Source: an uncultured Bryobacteraceae bacterium
Lineage (GTDB): Bacteria; Acidobacteriota; Terriglobia; Bryobacterales; Bryobacteraceae
Reading direction: 5' to 3'
Length of the DNA: 64,000 nt
Assembly (NCBI GenBank): GCA_938003835.1
Contig: CALKXJ010000020.1
Span: 1 to 64,000 of the forward strand
A program made the position numbers and the translations under genes. A model generated the notes under the pieces. The model had not been told where the DNA came from. It ran no database searches and saw only the letters and a list, made by a program, of their open reading frames with translations. Position 1 is the stretch's first letter; every line of letters begins with the position of its first letter. Of the stretch, positions 13,825-21,255 are shown in pieces.

Positions 13825-14915
13825 TCAGGGCATGCGCTGCTCCGGTTTCGGCGGGGCCGGTTGAAAGCACTCGTAGGCGAGTTCCTGGACTTGGCCGGGG
13901 AGAAGCGCCAAGGCGCCTCGGAGCGCCGCTTCAAGCAAGGAGGGTGCCGCCCGCGCCCGCAGATTGAGCGTGAGGGTGCGGCGCCTCGAGGGCGCGGCCA
14001 TGAGGTCGCCCTCGATATCGAGTTCAGCTCGATTGGCGCAGATCGTGGCTTTTACCCAGCCGGGGCCGGCCACGGCCAGGCCCTTCAGATGCGCGATGAG
14101 GGCGCCTGCCTCGGTGAGGCGTCGATCCATTTCCTCGAGCACAGGACCAAGAACATGGGCCGGTGAGGCGGCCCGGCGGAGCCGGCCTTCACCCCGCCAG
14201 TTCAGCCAGCCAAGAGCGGCTTCCGCTTCGGTGTGGGCCTGAGAGTCGACTTCGAGCGACCGGCTTCCGGCAAGGCGACTTTCCGAGGACACCTCGGCCA
14301 GCCACTCGGAAATCGCCTAGCCCGTCCGGGCGCTGAGCCGGTAGTCGACCGGGCGCCCGGGACCCGGAAGAGCCAGGGCAAGGTCGGCCTTGCTGGTGCA
14401 GAGGATGTCCGCCTCGGCGATCTGCTGGCGCCAGAGATAGGCCAGGTGGGCATCGGCCTCCGGCGCTGCAAGCCTCCATGCCGTGGCGGGATCGACCAGA
14501 ACCGTTAACGGACGACCTCGAGCCGGGAAGCGTACAAGGCCCGCAGGGGGCGGATCACCGTCGCGGCCAGATCGATGCAGCTCCCCACCGGCTCAGCGAG
14601 AATCACCTCCGGGGAGAACTCCATCAGGCCGGCGGCGGCGCCGGCAAAATCGGAAAACCGGCAGCAGAAGCAGCCGCCGGTAACTTCGCGCACGGCGAAG
14701 CCTGTCGCCGCCGCCAGTTGCGTGTCGACGAGATCGGCGCCCTGATCGTTGGTGATCAACGCGACACGACCGCCGTTGTCGCGGATTCGCCGCGCCGCGG
14801 CGACGAGTAGCGTGGTTTTTCCAGCGCCCAGAAACCCGCCGACAAGGACAAGCCGGGGCGCCGGTGGCCCGCGCCGATTCGATGCTGTTGGTGCCGGCAT
14901 GTGCGGGGCGGTCAT
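13825..14915 (-). pseudogene. CobW/COG0523-like GTPase, disrupted by a frameshift and an amber codon
   Basis: The N-terminal part (14915 down to about 14510) encodes a CobW-type P-loop, [10 protein letters not shown], and the metal-binding GGCFCC motif. These GTPases deliver or insert metals such as zinc or cobalt. Near 14511 one base appears to be missing. Restoring it turns LEVVR-stop into [16 protein letters not shown] and lets the normal CobW continuation (TSKAD, YRLSARTG) be read. That frame then meets a TAG at 14319-14317 where homologues usually have Glu or Gln (RTG-stop-AISEWLAEV), and continues open to a stop at 13825. Two independent lesions make a functional full-length product unlikely. 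The start at 14915 is approximate; 14900 is an alternative. Confidence 0.8.
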
Positions 14916-14996
14916 TTTACAGCATTCCGGCCGCTCCCCATTTTTCGGGCTACGGCGGCCGAATCTCGCGTACCATGAAAGCAGGGAGCGGAGTCG

Positions 14997-16178
14997 ATGG
15001 TGGAGGCGACCGAACTGCGGGTGGCGGGTGAGGCGGCGCTGTCGGCCGAGGACCAGCGACGGCTGGAGCAGATGCTCCAATATATACGGGCGCAGGCAGA
15101 GACCTTCATCGGATATCCCTGCAACGGCTACTTCGATTATTCGGCCTTGCATGAATTCCTGAAGTATCCGGTCAACAACGTCGGCGACCCGTTTGCGCCG
15201 TGCACTTACCGGGTCCATACACGGGAAATCGAGCGAGAAGTTCTGGCGTGGTTTGCCGAATTGACGCACATTCCGCCGTCAGATTATTGGGGCTACGTCA
15301 CCAACGGCGGCACCGAGGGCAACATTTACGGGCTGTTTTTGGCGCGCGAGCTGTTCCCGCAGGGATTGGTGTATTATTCCGAAGACACGCATTACAGTGT
15401 GGCAAAGAACCTGCGCGTGCTGAATATGAAGCACATCATGATCCGTTCGCAGCCGAACGGCGAAATCGACTACGACGACCTCTACGAGACGATCCGCATA
15501 CACCGGGATGTGCCGCCGATCATTTTTGCCAATATCGGCACCACGATGACCGAGGCGATCGACGACATCGTGCGGATCCGCAAGATTCTGTCGGATCTGG
15601 CGATCCCGGAATCATACATTCACTGCGATGCGGCCCTGAGCGGGATGACCCTGCCGTTCATCGACGGGGCGCCGTTGTACGACTTCCGCGCCGGCATCGA
15701 CAGCATCTCCATCAGCGGGCACAAGTTCATCGGCTCGCCCATGCCTTGCGGGATCGTGCTGGCCAAGAAGCGCTACGTGGAGCGAATCGCCCGCTCCATC
15801 GAGTACATCGGGACGCTGGACACGACGCTGACGGGGTCGCGCAACGGGATTGCGCCGCTCATCCTCTGGTACGCCATACGAACCCGGGGTGCGGATGGGT
15901 TCCGCCGCGAGGTGGCCGATTGTCTCGAAAAAGCGCGATATGCCGTCGAGCGTTTTCGGGCTCGCGGCATCGAGGCCTGGCGAAACCCGTTCGCCGTCAC
16001 CGTGGTCTTCCCGCGGCCGCCGGAGGTGGTGCTCGAGAAGTGGCAGATCGCGGTGCACCGGAACCGCGCCCACATTATCACCATGCAGACGGTGCGGCGC
16101 GAGCAGATCGACGCCGTTATCGACGATGTGGTCGCCTCCTGCGAGGCGGCCGCCGGCCCGGCCGAGATCAAGGGATAA
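14997..16178 (+). CDS. hdc: Histidine-decarboxylase-like PLP enzyme (group II decarboxylase)
   Basis: A 393-residue pyridoxal-phosphate enzyme. It has the block [12 protein letters not shown] followed by [38 protein letters not shown] and [15 protein letters not shown], in which K243 is the expected PLP lysine. These blocks closely follow what I recall of Gram-negative PLP-dependent histidine decarboxylase (about 378 residues), which converts histidine to histamine. Related serine or other amino-acid decarboxylases share the fold, so the substrate is probable rather than proven. The ATG follows AGGGAG. The next gene, 7 bases downstream, encodes an ACT-domain protein. Confidence 0.82.
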   Translation: MVEATELRVAGEAALSAEDQRRLEQMLQYIRAQAETFIGYPCNGYFDYSALHEFLKYPVNNVGDPFAPCTYRVHTREIEREVLAWFAELTHIPPSDYWGYVTNGGTEGNIYGLFLARELFPQGLVYYSEDTHYSVAKNLRVLNMKHIMIRSQPNGEIDYDDLYETIRIHRDVPPIIFANIGTTMTEAIDDIVRIRKILSDLAIPESYIHCDAALSGMTLPFIDGAPLYDFRAGIDSISISGHKFIGSPMPCGIVLAKKRYVERIARSIEYIGTLDTTLTGSRNGIAPLILWYAIRTRGADGFRREVADCLEKARYAVERFRARGIEAWRNPFAVTVVFPRPPEVVLEKWQIAVHRNRAHIITMQTVRREQIDAVIDDVVASCEAAAGPAEIKG

Positions 16179-16185
16179 AAGAATT

Positions 16186-16605
16186 ATGAAAGAGATCGTG
16201 ATTGTCACGCAGAACCGAGCCGGCCTGCTTGCCGATATTGCCGAAATTCTGGCCCGCAAGAACATCAATATCGAGATGTTCGACGCCGAAGAGGTCCATG
16301 ACACGGCGGTGATCGAACTGACGGTGGACCGCTACGACGAGGCGCTCCAGAGCCTGCGCGATGCCGGCTTCGATGCGGTGACCGAGGATGCGTTTCTGAT
16401 CCGGCTCAAGGACGAGCCGGGCGCCCTGGCCCGGGTGGCCAAGCGTTTTAAGGACGCAAATATCGACCTTCGGAGCGTGCGGATCGTGCGCCGCCTGGAG
16501 GATTGTGCGATCGTGGCCGTCGCGACGGCGCGCACGGAGGAGGCGAAGGCCCTCGTCAGGGAGTACTTGGTCGTAGGAGAAGGCATCGATAGCGAGACGG
16601 ATTGA
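16186..16605 (+). CDS. Tandem ACT-domain protein
   Basis: A 139-residue protein made of two ACT modules: residues 1-65 (MKEIVIVTQNRAGLLADIAEILA) and about 66-130 (LIRLKDEPGALARVAKRF). Both show the Gly-Leu/Ala helix start typical of amino-acid-binding ACT folds. No catalytic domain is attached, so it is probably a ligand sensor or a trans-acting allosteric subunit. It begins 7 bases after the histidine-decarboxylase-like gene, with which it is likely co-transcribed and perhaps physically paired. The ligand is unknown; an amino acid is the usual choice for the family. Confidence 0.88.
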   Translation: MKEIVIVTQNRAGLLADIAEILARKNINIEMFDAEEVHDTAVIELTVDRYDEALQSLRDAGFDAVTEDAFLIRLKDEPGALARVAKRFKDANIDLRSVRIVRRLEDCAIVAVATARTEEAKALVREYLVVGEGIDSETD

Positions 16606-16836
16606 ACCGGCCGATGGAACCGGATTTGCGCAGGCAATTTGTGCTAATCTAAAAAAGGTTGGCTGAACTGGCACGGGGCGAGACGCTGAGTGCGCTCTTG
16701 TCGCTTGCCAGCAAGGAGGGCCGGGCCCGTACGTGTGGGCCCCAAAAAGGCGCACTTCGAAGCGGTCGAGCTCTTCCATCGCCCTCGCTTGCGTCGCAGC
16801 CTGCGGCTTGGCAAGGCGCCTTCCGAGACGAAGCTG
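16606..16836 (+). other. 231-base leader with hairpins before the receiver-domain gene
   Basis: There is no convincing gene here. A -10-like TAATCT lies at 16645-16650. Two compact hairpins follow: CTTGC/GCAAG at 16704-16715 and GGGCCC/GGGCCC at 16723-16742 with an 8-base loop. The reading frame of the downstream gene is open back to about 16690, so an N-terminal extension cannot be excluded, but the residues it would encode are Arg-rich and unlike a receiver domain. Confidence 0.35.
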
Positions 16837-17307
16837 ATGAGTAGACCTTCGGTACAATTTCCCGATCCCACTCGCCGAGTAAGTGTGCTGTTAATCAGCC
16901 CCGACTCGCGCGATCATACGCTGCTTCGGCACGTCTTCAATCATTCCAACTGGGTGCTCCATCAGTGTCGGAGCATCGAAGAAGGGCTGCGCTTCCTGGC
17001 GCGCCAGCCGATACCCGTCGTGATTACGGAGGAGCGTTTGGTAGGCGGCGCCGATTGGAAATCGGTTCTCTCGGCCACCAGCAATCTTCCGAGAGCGCCG
17101 AAACTGATTGTCACCAGCCATAACGTGGATTCCACGCTCTGGGCCGAGGTGATCAATCTGGGCGGCTACGACGTTTTGGCCAAGCCCTGGAACGAGCACG
17201 AGGTTTACCACGCGGTCAGCCAGGCGTGGCTGGCCTGGAAGCACGAGGCGGAACGACCCGCTCACGCGCCCGCCCAGCCACCGCAATACCGTCGCGCGGC
17301 GGTCTAG
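16837..17307 (+). CDS. Single-domain receiver-like protein with Glu at the phosphoacceptor position
   Basis: A 156-residue protein with a CheY-like fold: strand VSVLLISPDSRD (residues about 13-24), strand VVITEERLVGG (61-71), strand KLIVTSHN and the conserved Lys-Pro turn VLAKPW (K116). In ordinary receivers the residue after VVIT is the phosphorylated Asp; here it is E65. The paired acidic residues at the end of strand 1 are reduced to SPDS. It is therefore probably not phosphorylated in the normal way. The C-terminus (about 130-156) is Pro/Ala-rich and no output domain is present. I chose the ATG at 16837 because it begins the conserved part. Confidence 0.75.
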   Translation: MSRPSVQFPDPTRRVSVLLISPDSRDHTLLRHVFNHSNWVLHQCRSIEEGLRFLARQPIPVVITEERLVGGADWKSVLSATSNLPRAPKLIVTSHNVDSTLWAEVINLGGYDVLAKPWNEHEVYHAVSQAWLAWKHEAERPAHAPAQPPQYRRAAV

Positions 17308-17325
17308 GTAGGCTGATGCCGTGCG

Positions 17326-18714
17326 TCAGACCAGCGTAAGCCAGGCGTAATAAAGCATCATCAGCATCGTCAGAACGGAGGCCGCCCACAGGCCCAGGGT
17401 GATCCATGGACGGGGAACCACCTCGGGCGGAAGCCGCCGGTAACGCATGTAAAGGGCGCCGATGGCGATGACCGGCAGCATCAGTGCTTGTGCCACGCCG
17501 CCCACCTTCACCATGGTGACCGGGGACTTGAAGATGAGGAAGAGCCCCGCGCCGACCACCGTCAGCGCCCAGACGAGCCGCCTCCGGTAGCGCACGCGCG
17601 CCGCATAATCGTCGGCGCGAAACAGCCCCAGCAAGCGGCACAGATCGGCGCCCACGCGGGATTCGGCGGCCGTGGCCGCGAAGATGGTGCCGTAAAGCGT
17701 CACCATGGCGCCGGGGTAGAAAAGATAGACGGCCCAGGGCCCGAGCGTCTCCGTATACATGTTCGACAGCCGGGGAATCATCTCCGTGGCATTGGGAACC
17801 AGGCCGCGCTTGTGGAGGATGCCGGCGCCGAGCAGATAGAAGGCGATGGTGGCGAACGTGTAGATCACCATCGAGGCCAGGATGTCCACGTGCATCACCT
17901 TGATCCAGCCCAGCGCGCGGGCGCGCCAGGCCGGCGTAGGCTCGCGTTTGCCGGTGAAGCGGGCATAGCCCTTCTCGACGCACCAGTACGGGTACATGAA
18001 CAGCTCGGAAGCCCCGACGCCGGTGATGCCGAAGACGGCGACCGCGCTGGCCAGCCCCCCGGCCGGCATCTGAAACTTCAGCCCGTCGGCCAGCTCGGCC
18101 CAGGAGAAATCCTCCGGGCGGCGCGTCAGCAGGATGGCGCACAGTACGGTGAGCATCGTGAAGAGCACCACCTTGACCAGCGCCAGCTTCTCGATGCGCT
18201 CGTAGCCGCCCCCAAGCAGCAGCGCCAGCGTCAGCGCCAGCAAGCCGAGCACCCAGGCGGTGACCGGGACGGCGGGGAAGATTTGATGGAGCGCCTGGGC
18301 GACGCCGCCGTACATGGCGCCCACCTGGAAGCGGGTCATCATGATCATCAGGACCCATCCCCAGACGATCCAGTTCACCTTCCAGCGCGGGCCGGGGACG
18401 TGATTGAAGCCTTCCAGACCCGTGGCGCCGGTGGCGATGCTGTGGCGGCCGATCTCGGCCTGGATGGCGGGCTTGAGCGCGCAGCTCAGCAGGATCACCC
18501 ACAGGGCCGCGTAGCCCACTTCAGCGCCGAGCGTCGTGGTGGCGATCAGCTCGCCCGAGCCGACGATGGAGGCAGCCAGGATCATCCCTGGACCGATGCG
18601 CCGGAAGATCTGCCAAAGAGTGCGGGGCGGCTCGGAGACGTCGGCGGTGTGGTAGCTATAGGGATCTTTTAGCGGCGGCCGGGCGGTCTCGGCGGCTGGC
18701 ATCGGGTTACTCAA
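17326..18714 (-). CDS. Nramp-family transporter, divergent metal site
   Basis: A 462-residue polytopic membrane protein with about 11 hydrophobic segments. The first segment, GPGMILAASIVGSGELIATT (41-60), aligns with TM1 of Nramp divalent metal transporters, and the family fold continues throughout. The canonical TM1 metal-binding DPGN is replaced here by GSGE, and the TM6 MPH-like site reads FMYPYWCVEKG. The ion may therefore not be manganese or iron. No ribosome site stands out before the ATG. A TAGAAT lies about 30 bases upstream. It converges on the receiver gene, with 18 bases between. Confidence 0.85.
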   Translation of the reverse strand: MSNPMPAAETARPPLKDPYSYHTADVSEPPRTLWQIFRRIGPGMILAASIVGSGELIATTTLGAEVGYAALWVILLSCALKPAIQAEIGRHSIATGATGLEGFNHVPGPRWKVNWIVWGWVLMIMMTRFQVGAMYGGVAQALHQIFPAVPVTAWVLGLLALTLALLLGGGYERIEKLALVKVVLFTMLTVLCAILLTRRPEDFSWAELADGLKFQMPAGGLASAVAVFGITGVGASELFMYPYWCVEKGYARFTGKREPTPAWRARALGWIKVMHVDILASMVIYTFATIAFYLLGAGILHKRGLVPNATEMIPRLSNMYTETLGPWAVYLFYPGAMVTLYGTIFAATAAESRVGADLCRLLGLFRADDYAARVRYRRRLVWALTVVGAGLFLIFKSPVTMVKVGGVAQALMLPVIAIGALYMRYRRLPPEVVPRPWITLGLWAASVLTMLMMLYYAWLTLV

Positions 18715-18776
18715 TCACCGGGGGGCGGTCGACTTCCGCTCATTCTACCCCAATCCCGCCGGCTCAAGTTCGGAGC

Positions 18777-19733
18777 TCAGCGGATGGGGACGGCGTTCTT
18801 GCCGATGTAGTCGTCGAGGTCGGAGGGGCGCGGGCCGATGTAATGGAACGCCTCGGCGTACCGCAGCCCGTGGCGCCGGCCGATCTCCTCCTCGTCCTTG
18901 AGCAGGAAGTGGCGGACATACTCCCGGTTGGCCGTGCGGTCGTCGTCGCCCAGGATCGGCAAGCGCAAACCCTTCTCGGCCAGCCGGGCCCGCAGGCGCG
19001 CGCCGCTATCCCCGCCGGGTCCCTGTGCCTTGTTCACCAGGATGGCGTCGATCTTCTCCTCGATCGTCTCCGAGATGTCGACGATCCGGTTGATGAGCTG
19101 GGGCCCGCGGGCGAAGTAGTACTTCTCGCTGACGCTCTTCGGCTTGAGCCCTGCGGCGAAGTGCTCGGGGTAGTCCTTGTCCATGCCAGCCATCCAGCAG
19201 GCGCTCTCCAAGGCCATCGCCGTGACGTAGTGGTCCGGATTCTCTTCGTAGTGGCCCCAGGGATCGTAGGAGATGATCGTGTCGATCTGAAGCAGCCGGA
19301 TCAGGAAGATGAACCGGCAGCGCAGCTCGACCGGCGAGACGTCGTCCATGCGGTGGTTGTTGTAGTTGAGGTCGAAGACGCCCTTGAAGCCCATCACGCG
19401 CGCCAGCTCCTGGTTATCCCGTTCGTTGGCGAGCACGGTCTGGCCGACGGTTCCCGGACCGGCCATGTCGTCGTTGGTGACGCGGATCAGATAGCCGGTG
19501 TAGCCCTCCTTCAGCAGCTTGGCGACGGTGCCGGCGGCAAACAGGGGGATGTCGTCGGCATGCGGCTGCACGGCGGCGAGCACCTTGCCCTGATGCGGTC
19601 TGCCCGGCCGGAAACGTTCGATGACGATCTCGTCACCGCCCGAGGTGCCGAGCTGGGTGCGCGCGGGACGCATCTGGAAACCCGCGGCCGTGAAGGCGAG
19701 CGGACCGGTGGAGAAAAAGTCTCGTCTGCGCAT
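18777..19733 (-). CDS. PIG-L/LmbE-family deacetylase, exported
   Basis: A protein of about 318 residues beginning with a Tat-like leader (MRRRDFFSTG...AFTAAGF). The catalytic zinc motif, normally HPDDE, appears as VQPHADDIPLFAAG. The second His lies in NPDHYVTA, after WGHYEENPDHY. The family removes N-acetyl groups from sugars or glycosylated cofactors using zinc. Export suggests a periplasmic glycan substrate, which is inference. I selected the ATG at 19733 for the leader and an AAGGA ribosome site. The frame is open upstream to 19778, where it would overlap the next gene. Confidence 0.85.
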   Translation of the reverse strand: MRRRDFFSTGPLAFTAAGFQMRPARTQLGTSGGDEIVIERFRPGRPHQGKVLAAVQPHADDIPLFAAGTVAKLLKEGYTGYLIRVTNDDMAGPGTVGQTVLANERDNQELARVMGFKGVFDLNYNNHRMDDVSPVELRCRFIFLIRLLQIDTIISYDPWGHYEENPDHYVTAMALESACWMAGMDKDYPEHFAAGLKPKSVSEKYYFARGPQLINRIVDISETIEEKIDAILVNKAQGPGGDSGARLRARLAEKGLRLPILGDDDRTANREYVRHFLLKDEEEIGRRHGLRYAEAFHYIGPRPSDLDDYIGKNAVPIR

Positions 19734-19774
19734 GGGGATTTTCCTTCTTCGGCGCCAGCATAACAGGCCGGCCC

Positions 19775-20470
19775 TCACCGCAGATAAAAGAGGCTGAGCC
19801 GGGGCAGGCCCGCTGCCTCGAGCAGCCGCCGGTCCAGGTACTGCTTTTCGAGCAGGGCAAGCTGCGCTGCGGTCATCTTCGAGCGCCAGGGGCGGAGCTC
19901 GGCCTCCAGGCGCCTCCGCGCCTCGAACAGCTCCTGCTCGGTCTGCGCGGCGCGGGCGATCGCCGCCATCTTCTCCTCGAGGGCGGTGAGGCGTTGCTCG
20001 AGCTGCTCGAGGTCCTGGTAGTGGCTTTCCAGTTCCGCAAGGATCCGCTCGAGGGCCTCAGCCACCGCGTGATAGGCGGGATCCGGGTGCTCGCGGAGCG
20101 CCTTTCGGCCCGCTTCGAGATAGCTGCGGATCTCTTCGAGGGAGAACGGCGCCGGAGCCTGGCGCGGCGGCTGCGCCTCAACGAGGCCCGCCATGGCTTC
20201 CGCCTCCTCCATCACCGCCTGAGCACAATAGGCCAGCGAGTTAATCTGCCGGAATTTCGATTGGCGGCTGCGCCACTTCTCGAAGGCGGCGTCGATGCCG
20301 CGCAGAACCGCCTCGAGCGGAATGCCGGCGTTTTTCCAGCTTTCCACCAGCGCCCAGTCGAGCGGCGAAAGCAGGAACAGACCCGTGCCGCGCGCCTTCT
20401 GAAAGTGCTCCTCGACCTCGGTGAAATAGTTGAAGTAATTCAGCCGCCAGTCGCTTTCCGAGCCGTTCAC
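19775..20470 (-). CDS. Conserved coiled-coil protein of unknown function
   Basis: I do not recognise the family. The 231-residue product is almost entirely helical by composition. Residues about 1-75 form an aromatic-rich N-terminal part (WRLNYFNYFTEVEEHF). A Pro-rich linker follows near 100, then a long Glu/Leu/Arg heptad-like stretch (about 125-190) that should form a coiled coil. No signal peptide or membrane segment is seen. The ATG overlaps the coaX stop as ATGA, so it is translationally coupled to pantothenate kinase. The coupling is evidence that the gene is real. Confidence 0.7.
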   Translation of the reverse strand: MNGSESDWRLNYFNYFTEVEEHFQKARGTGLFLLSPLDWALVESWKNAGIPLEAVLRGIDAAFEKWRSRQSKFRQINSLAYCAQAVMEEAEAMAGLVEAQPPRQAPAPFSLEEIRSYLEAGRKALREHPDPAYHAVAEALERILAELESHYQDLEQLEQRLTALEEKMAAIARAAQTEQELFEARRRLEAELRPWRSKMTAAQLALLEKQYLDRRLLEAAGLPRLSLFYLR

Positions 20471-21237
20471 CGCTGCCGATTGCGCTCCCAGATGAGTTCG
20501 AGGCCGCGGAGGGTGAGGTCAGGATCGGCCCGCTTGAGATAGCGGGAACCGCGGACGATCAGCTCGGCCTCGCCGCCGGTGGCGATGAAACGGGTGTCCG
20601 AGCCCAGCTCGGCGGCCAGCCGCTCGATCAACCCGTCGATCATGCTGATCAGGCCGTAGTAGAGGCCGCTTTGAATGCTGCCGACGGTGTTGGTGCCGAT
20701 CAGCCGGCCCGGGTCGCGGAAGTCGACCATGGGCAGGCGGGCGGTCTTGACAAACAGCGCCTGGATGGAGATGCCGATGCCGGGGCAGATGATGCCGCCC
20801 AGGTATTCGCCCTGGGGCGAGACGGCGTCGAAGGTGATGGCGGTGCCCAGGTCGACGACCACACACGGGCCGCCCAGATCATGAAAAGCGGCGACGCTGT
20901 TGACGATGCGATCGGCGCCCACCTCGCGCGGGTTCTCGTAAAGAATGCGCAGGCCGGTGTCGGTCTCCGAGGTGACAAAGATCGGCTCGCGATGAAAGTA
21001 CTGGCGTGACATCTCCGAAAGCGAGGCATCGAGCGGCGGCACGACGCTGGAGATGATCACGCCGTCTATGATCGAGAAGTCCAGGCCGGCCAGCGAGAAC
21101 AGGTTGCGCAGCAGCACGCCCCACTCGTCGGCGGTCTGGCCGTGCACGGTGCGCAAGCGCCAGCGGCTGACCAGCGAGCCGTTGCGGAAGACGCCGATGG
21201 TGATGTTGGTGTTGCCCGCATCGAGGGCCAGGAGCAT
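20467..21237 (-). CDS. coaX: Type III pantothenate kinase
   Basis: A 256-residue ASKHA-fold kinase for the first step of coenzyme A synthesis. It starts with the phosphate-binding motif LALDAGNTNITIGVF. It also has GADRIVNSVAA, VVDLGTAITFDAV and GIICPGIGIS, all characteristic of the type III enzyme, which needs a monovalent cation and is not inhibited by CoA. A TACACT hexamer ends 9 bases before the ATG and there is no ribosome site, which suggests a leaderless message. Confidence 0.95.
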   Translation of the reverse strand: MLLALDAGNTNITIGVFRNGSLVSRWRLRTVHGQTADEWGVLLRNLFSLAGLDFSIIDGVIISSVVPPLDASLSEMSRQYFHREPIFVTSETDTGLRILYENPREVGADRIVNSVAAFHDLGGPCVVVDLGTAITFDAVSPQGEYLGGIICPGIGISIQALFVKTARLPMVDFRDPGRLIGTNTVGSIQSGLYYGLISMIDGLIERLAAELGSDTRFIATGGEAELIVRGSRYLKRADPDLTLRGLELIWERNRQR

Positions 21238-21246
21238 ACCAGAATC

Positions 21247-21252
21247 AGTGTA
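21247..21252 (-). promoter_or_regulatory. Putative -10 element for coaX (leaderless-type spacing)
   Basis: TACACT on the minus strand is separated from the coaX ATG by 9 bases, so transcription would begin at or next to the start codon. No Shine-Dalgarno sequence lies between them. It sits just beyond the stop of the preceding M28 gene. Confidence 0.4.
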
Positions 21253-21255
21253 CGG

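Noticed and set aside
13797-13829. A 7-base stem (CCTGAGC/GCTCAGG) as terminator between convergent genes
   Set aside because: The loop is 19 bases, there is no T-run, and it overlaps the end of the CobW-like pseudogene.
14505-14515. Programmed ribosomal frameshift in the CobW-like gene
   Set aside because: There is no slippery heptamer, and the restored frame soon meets a TAG at 14317-14319.
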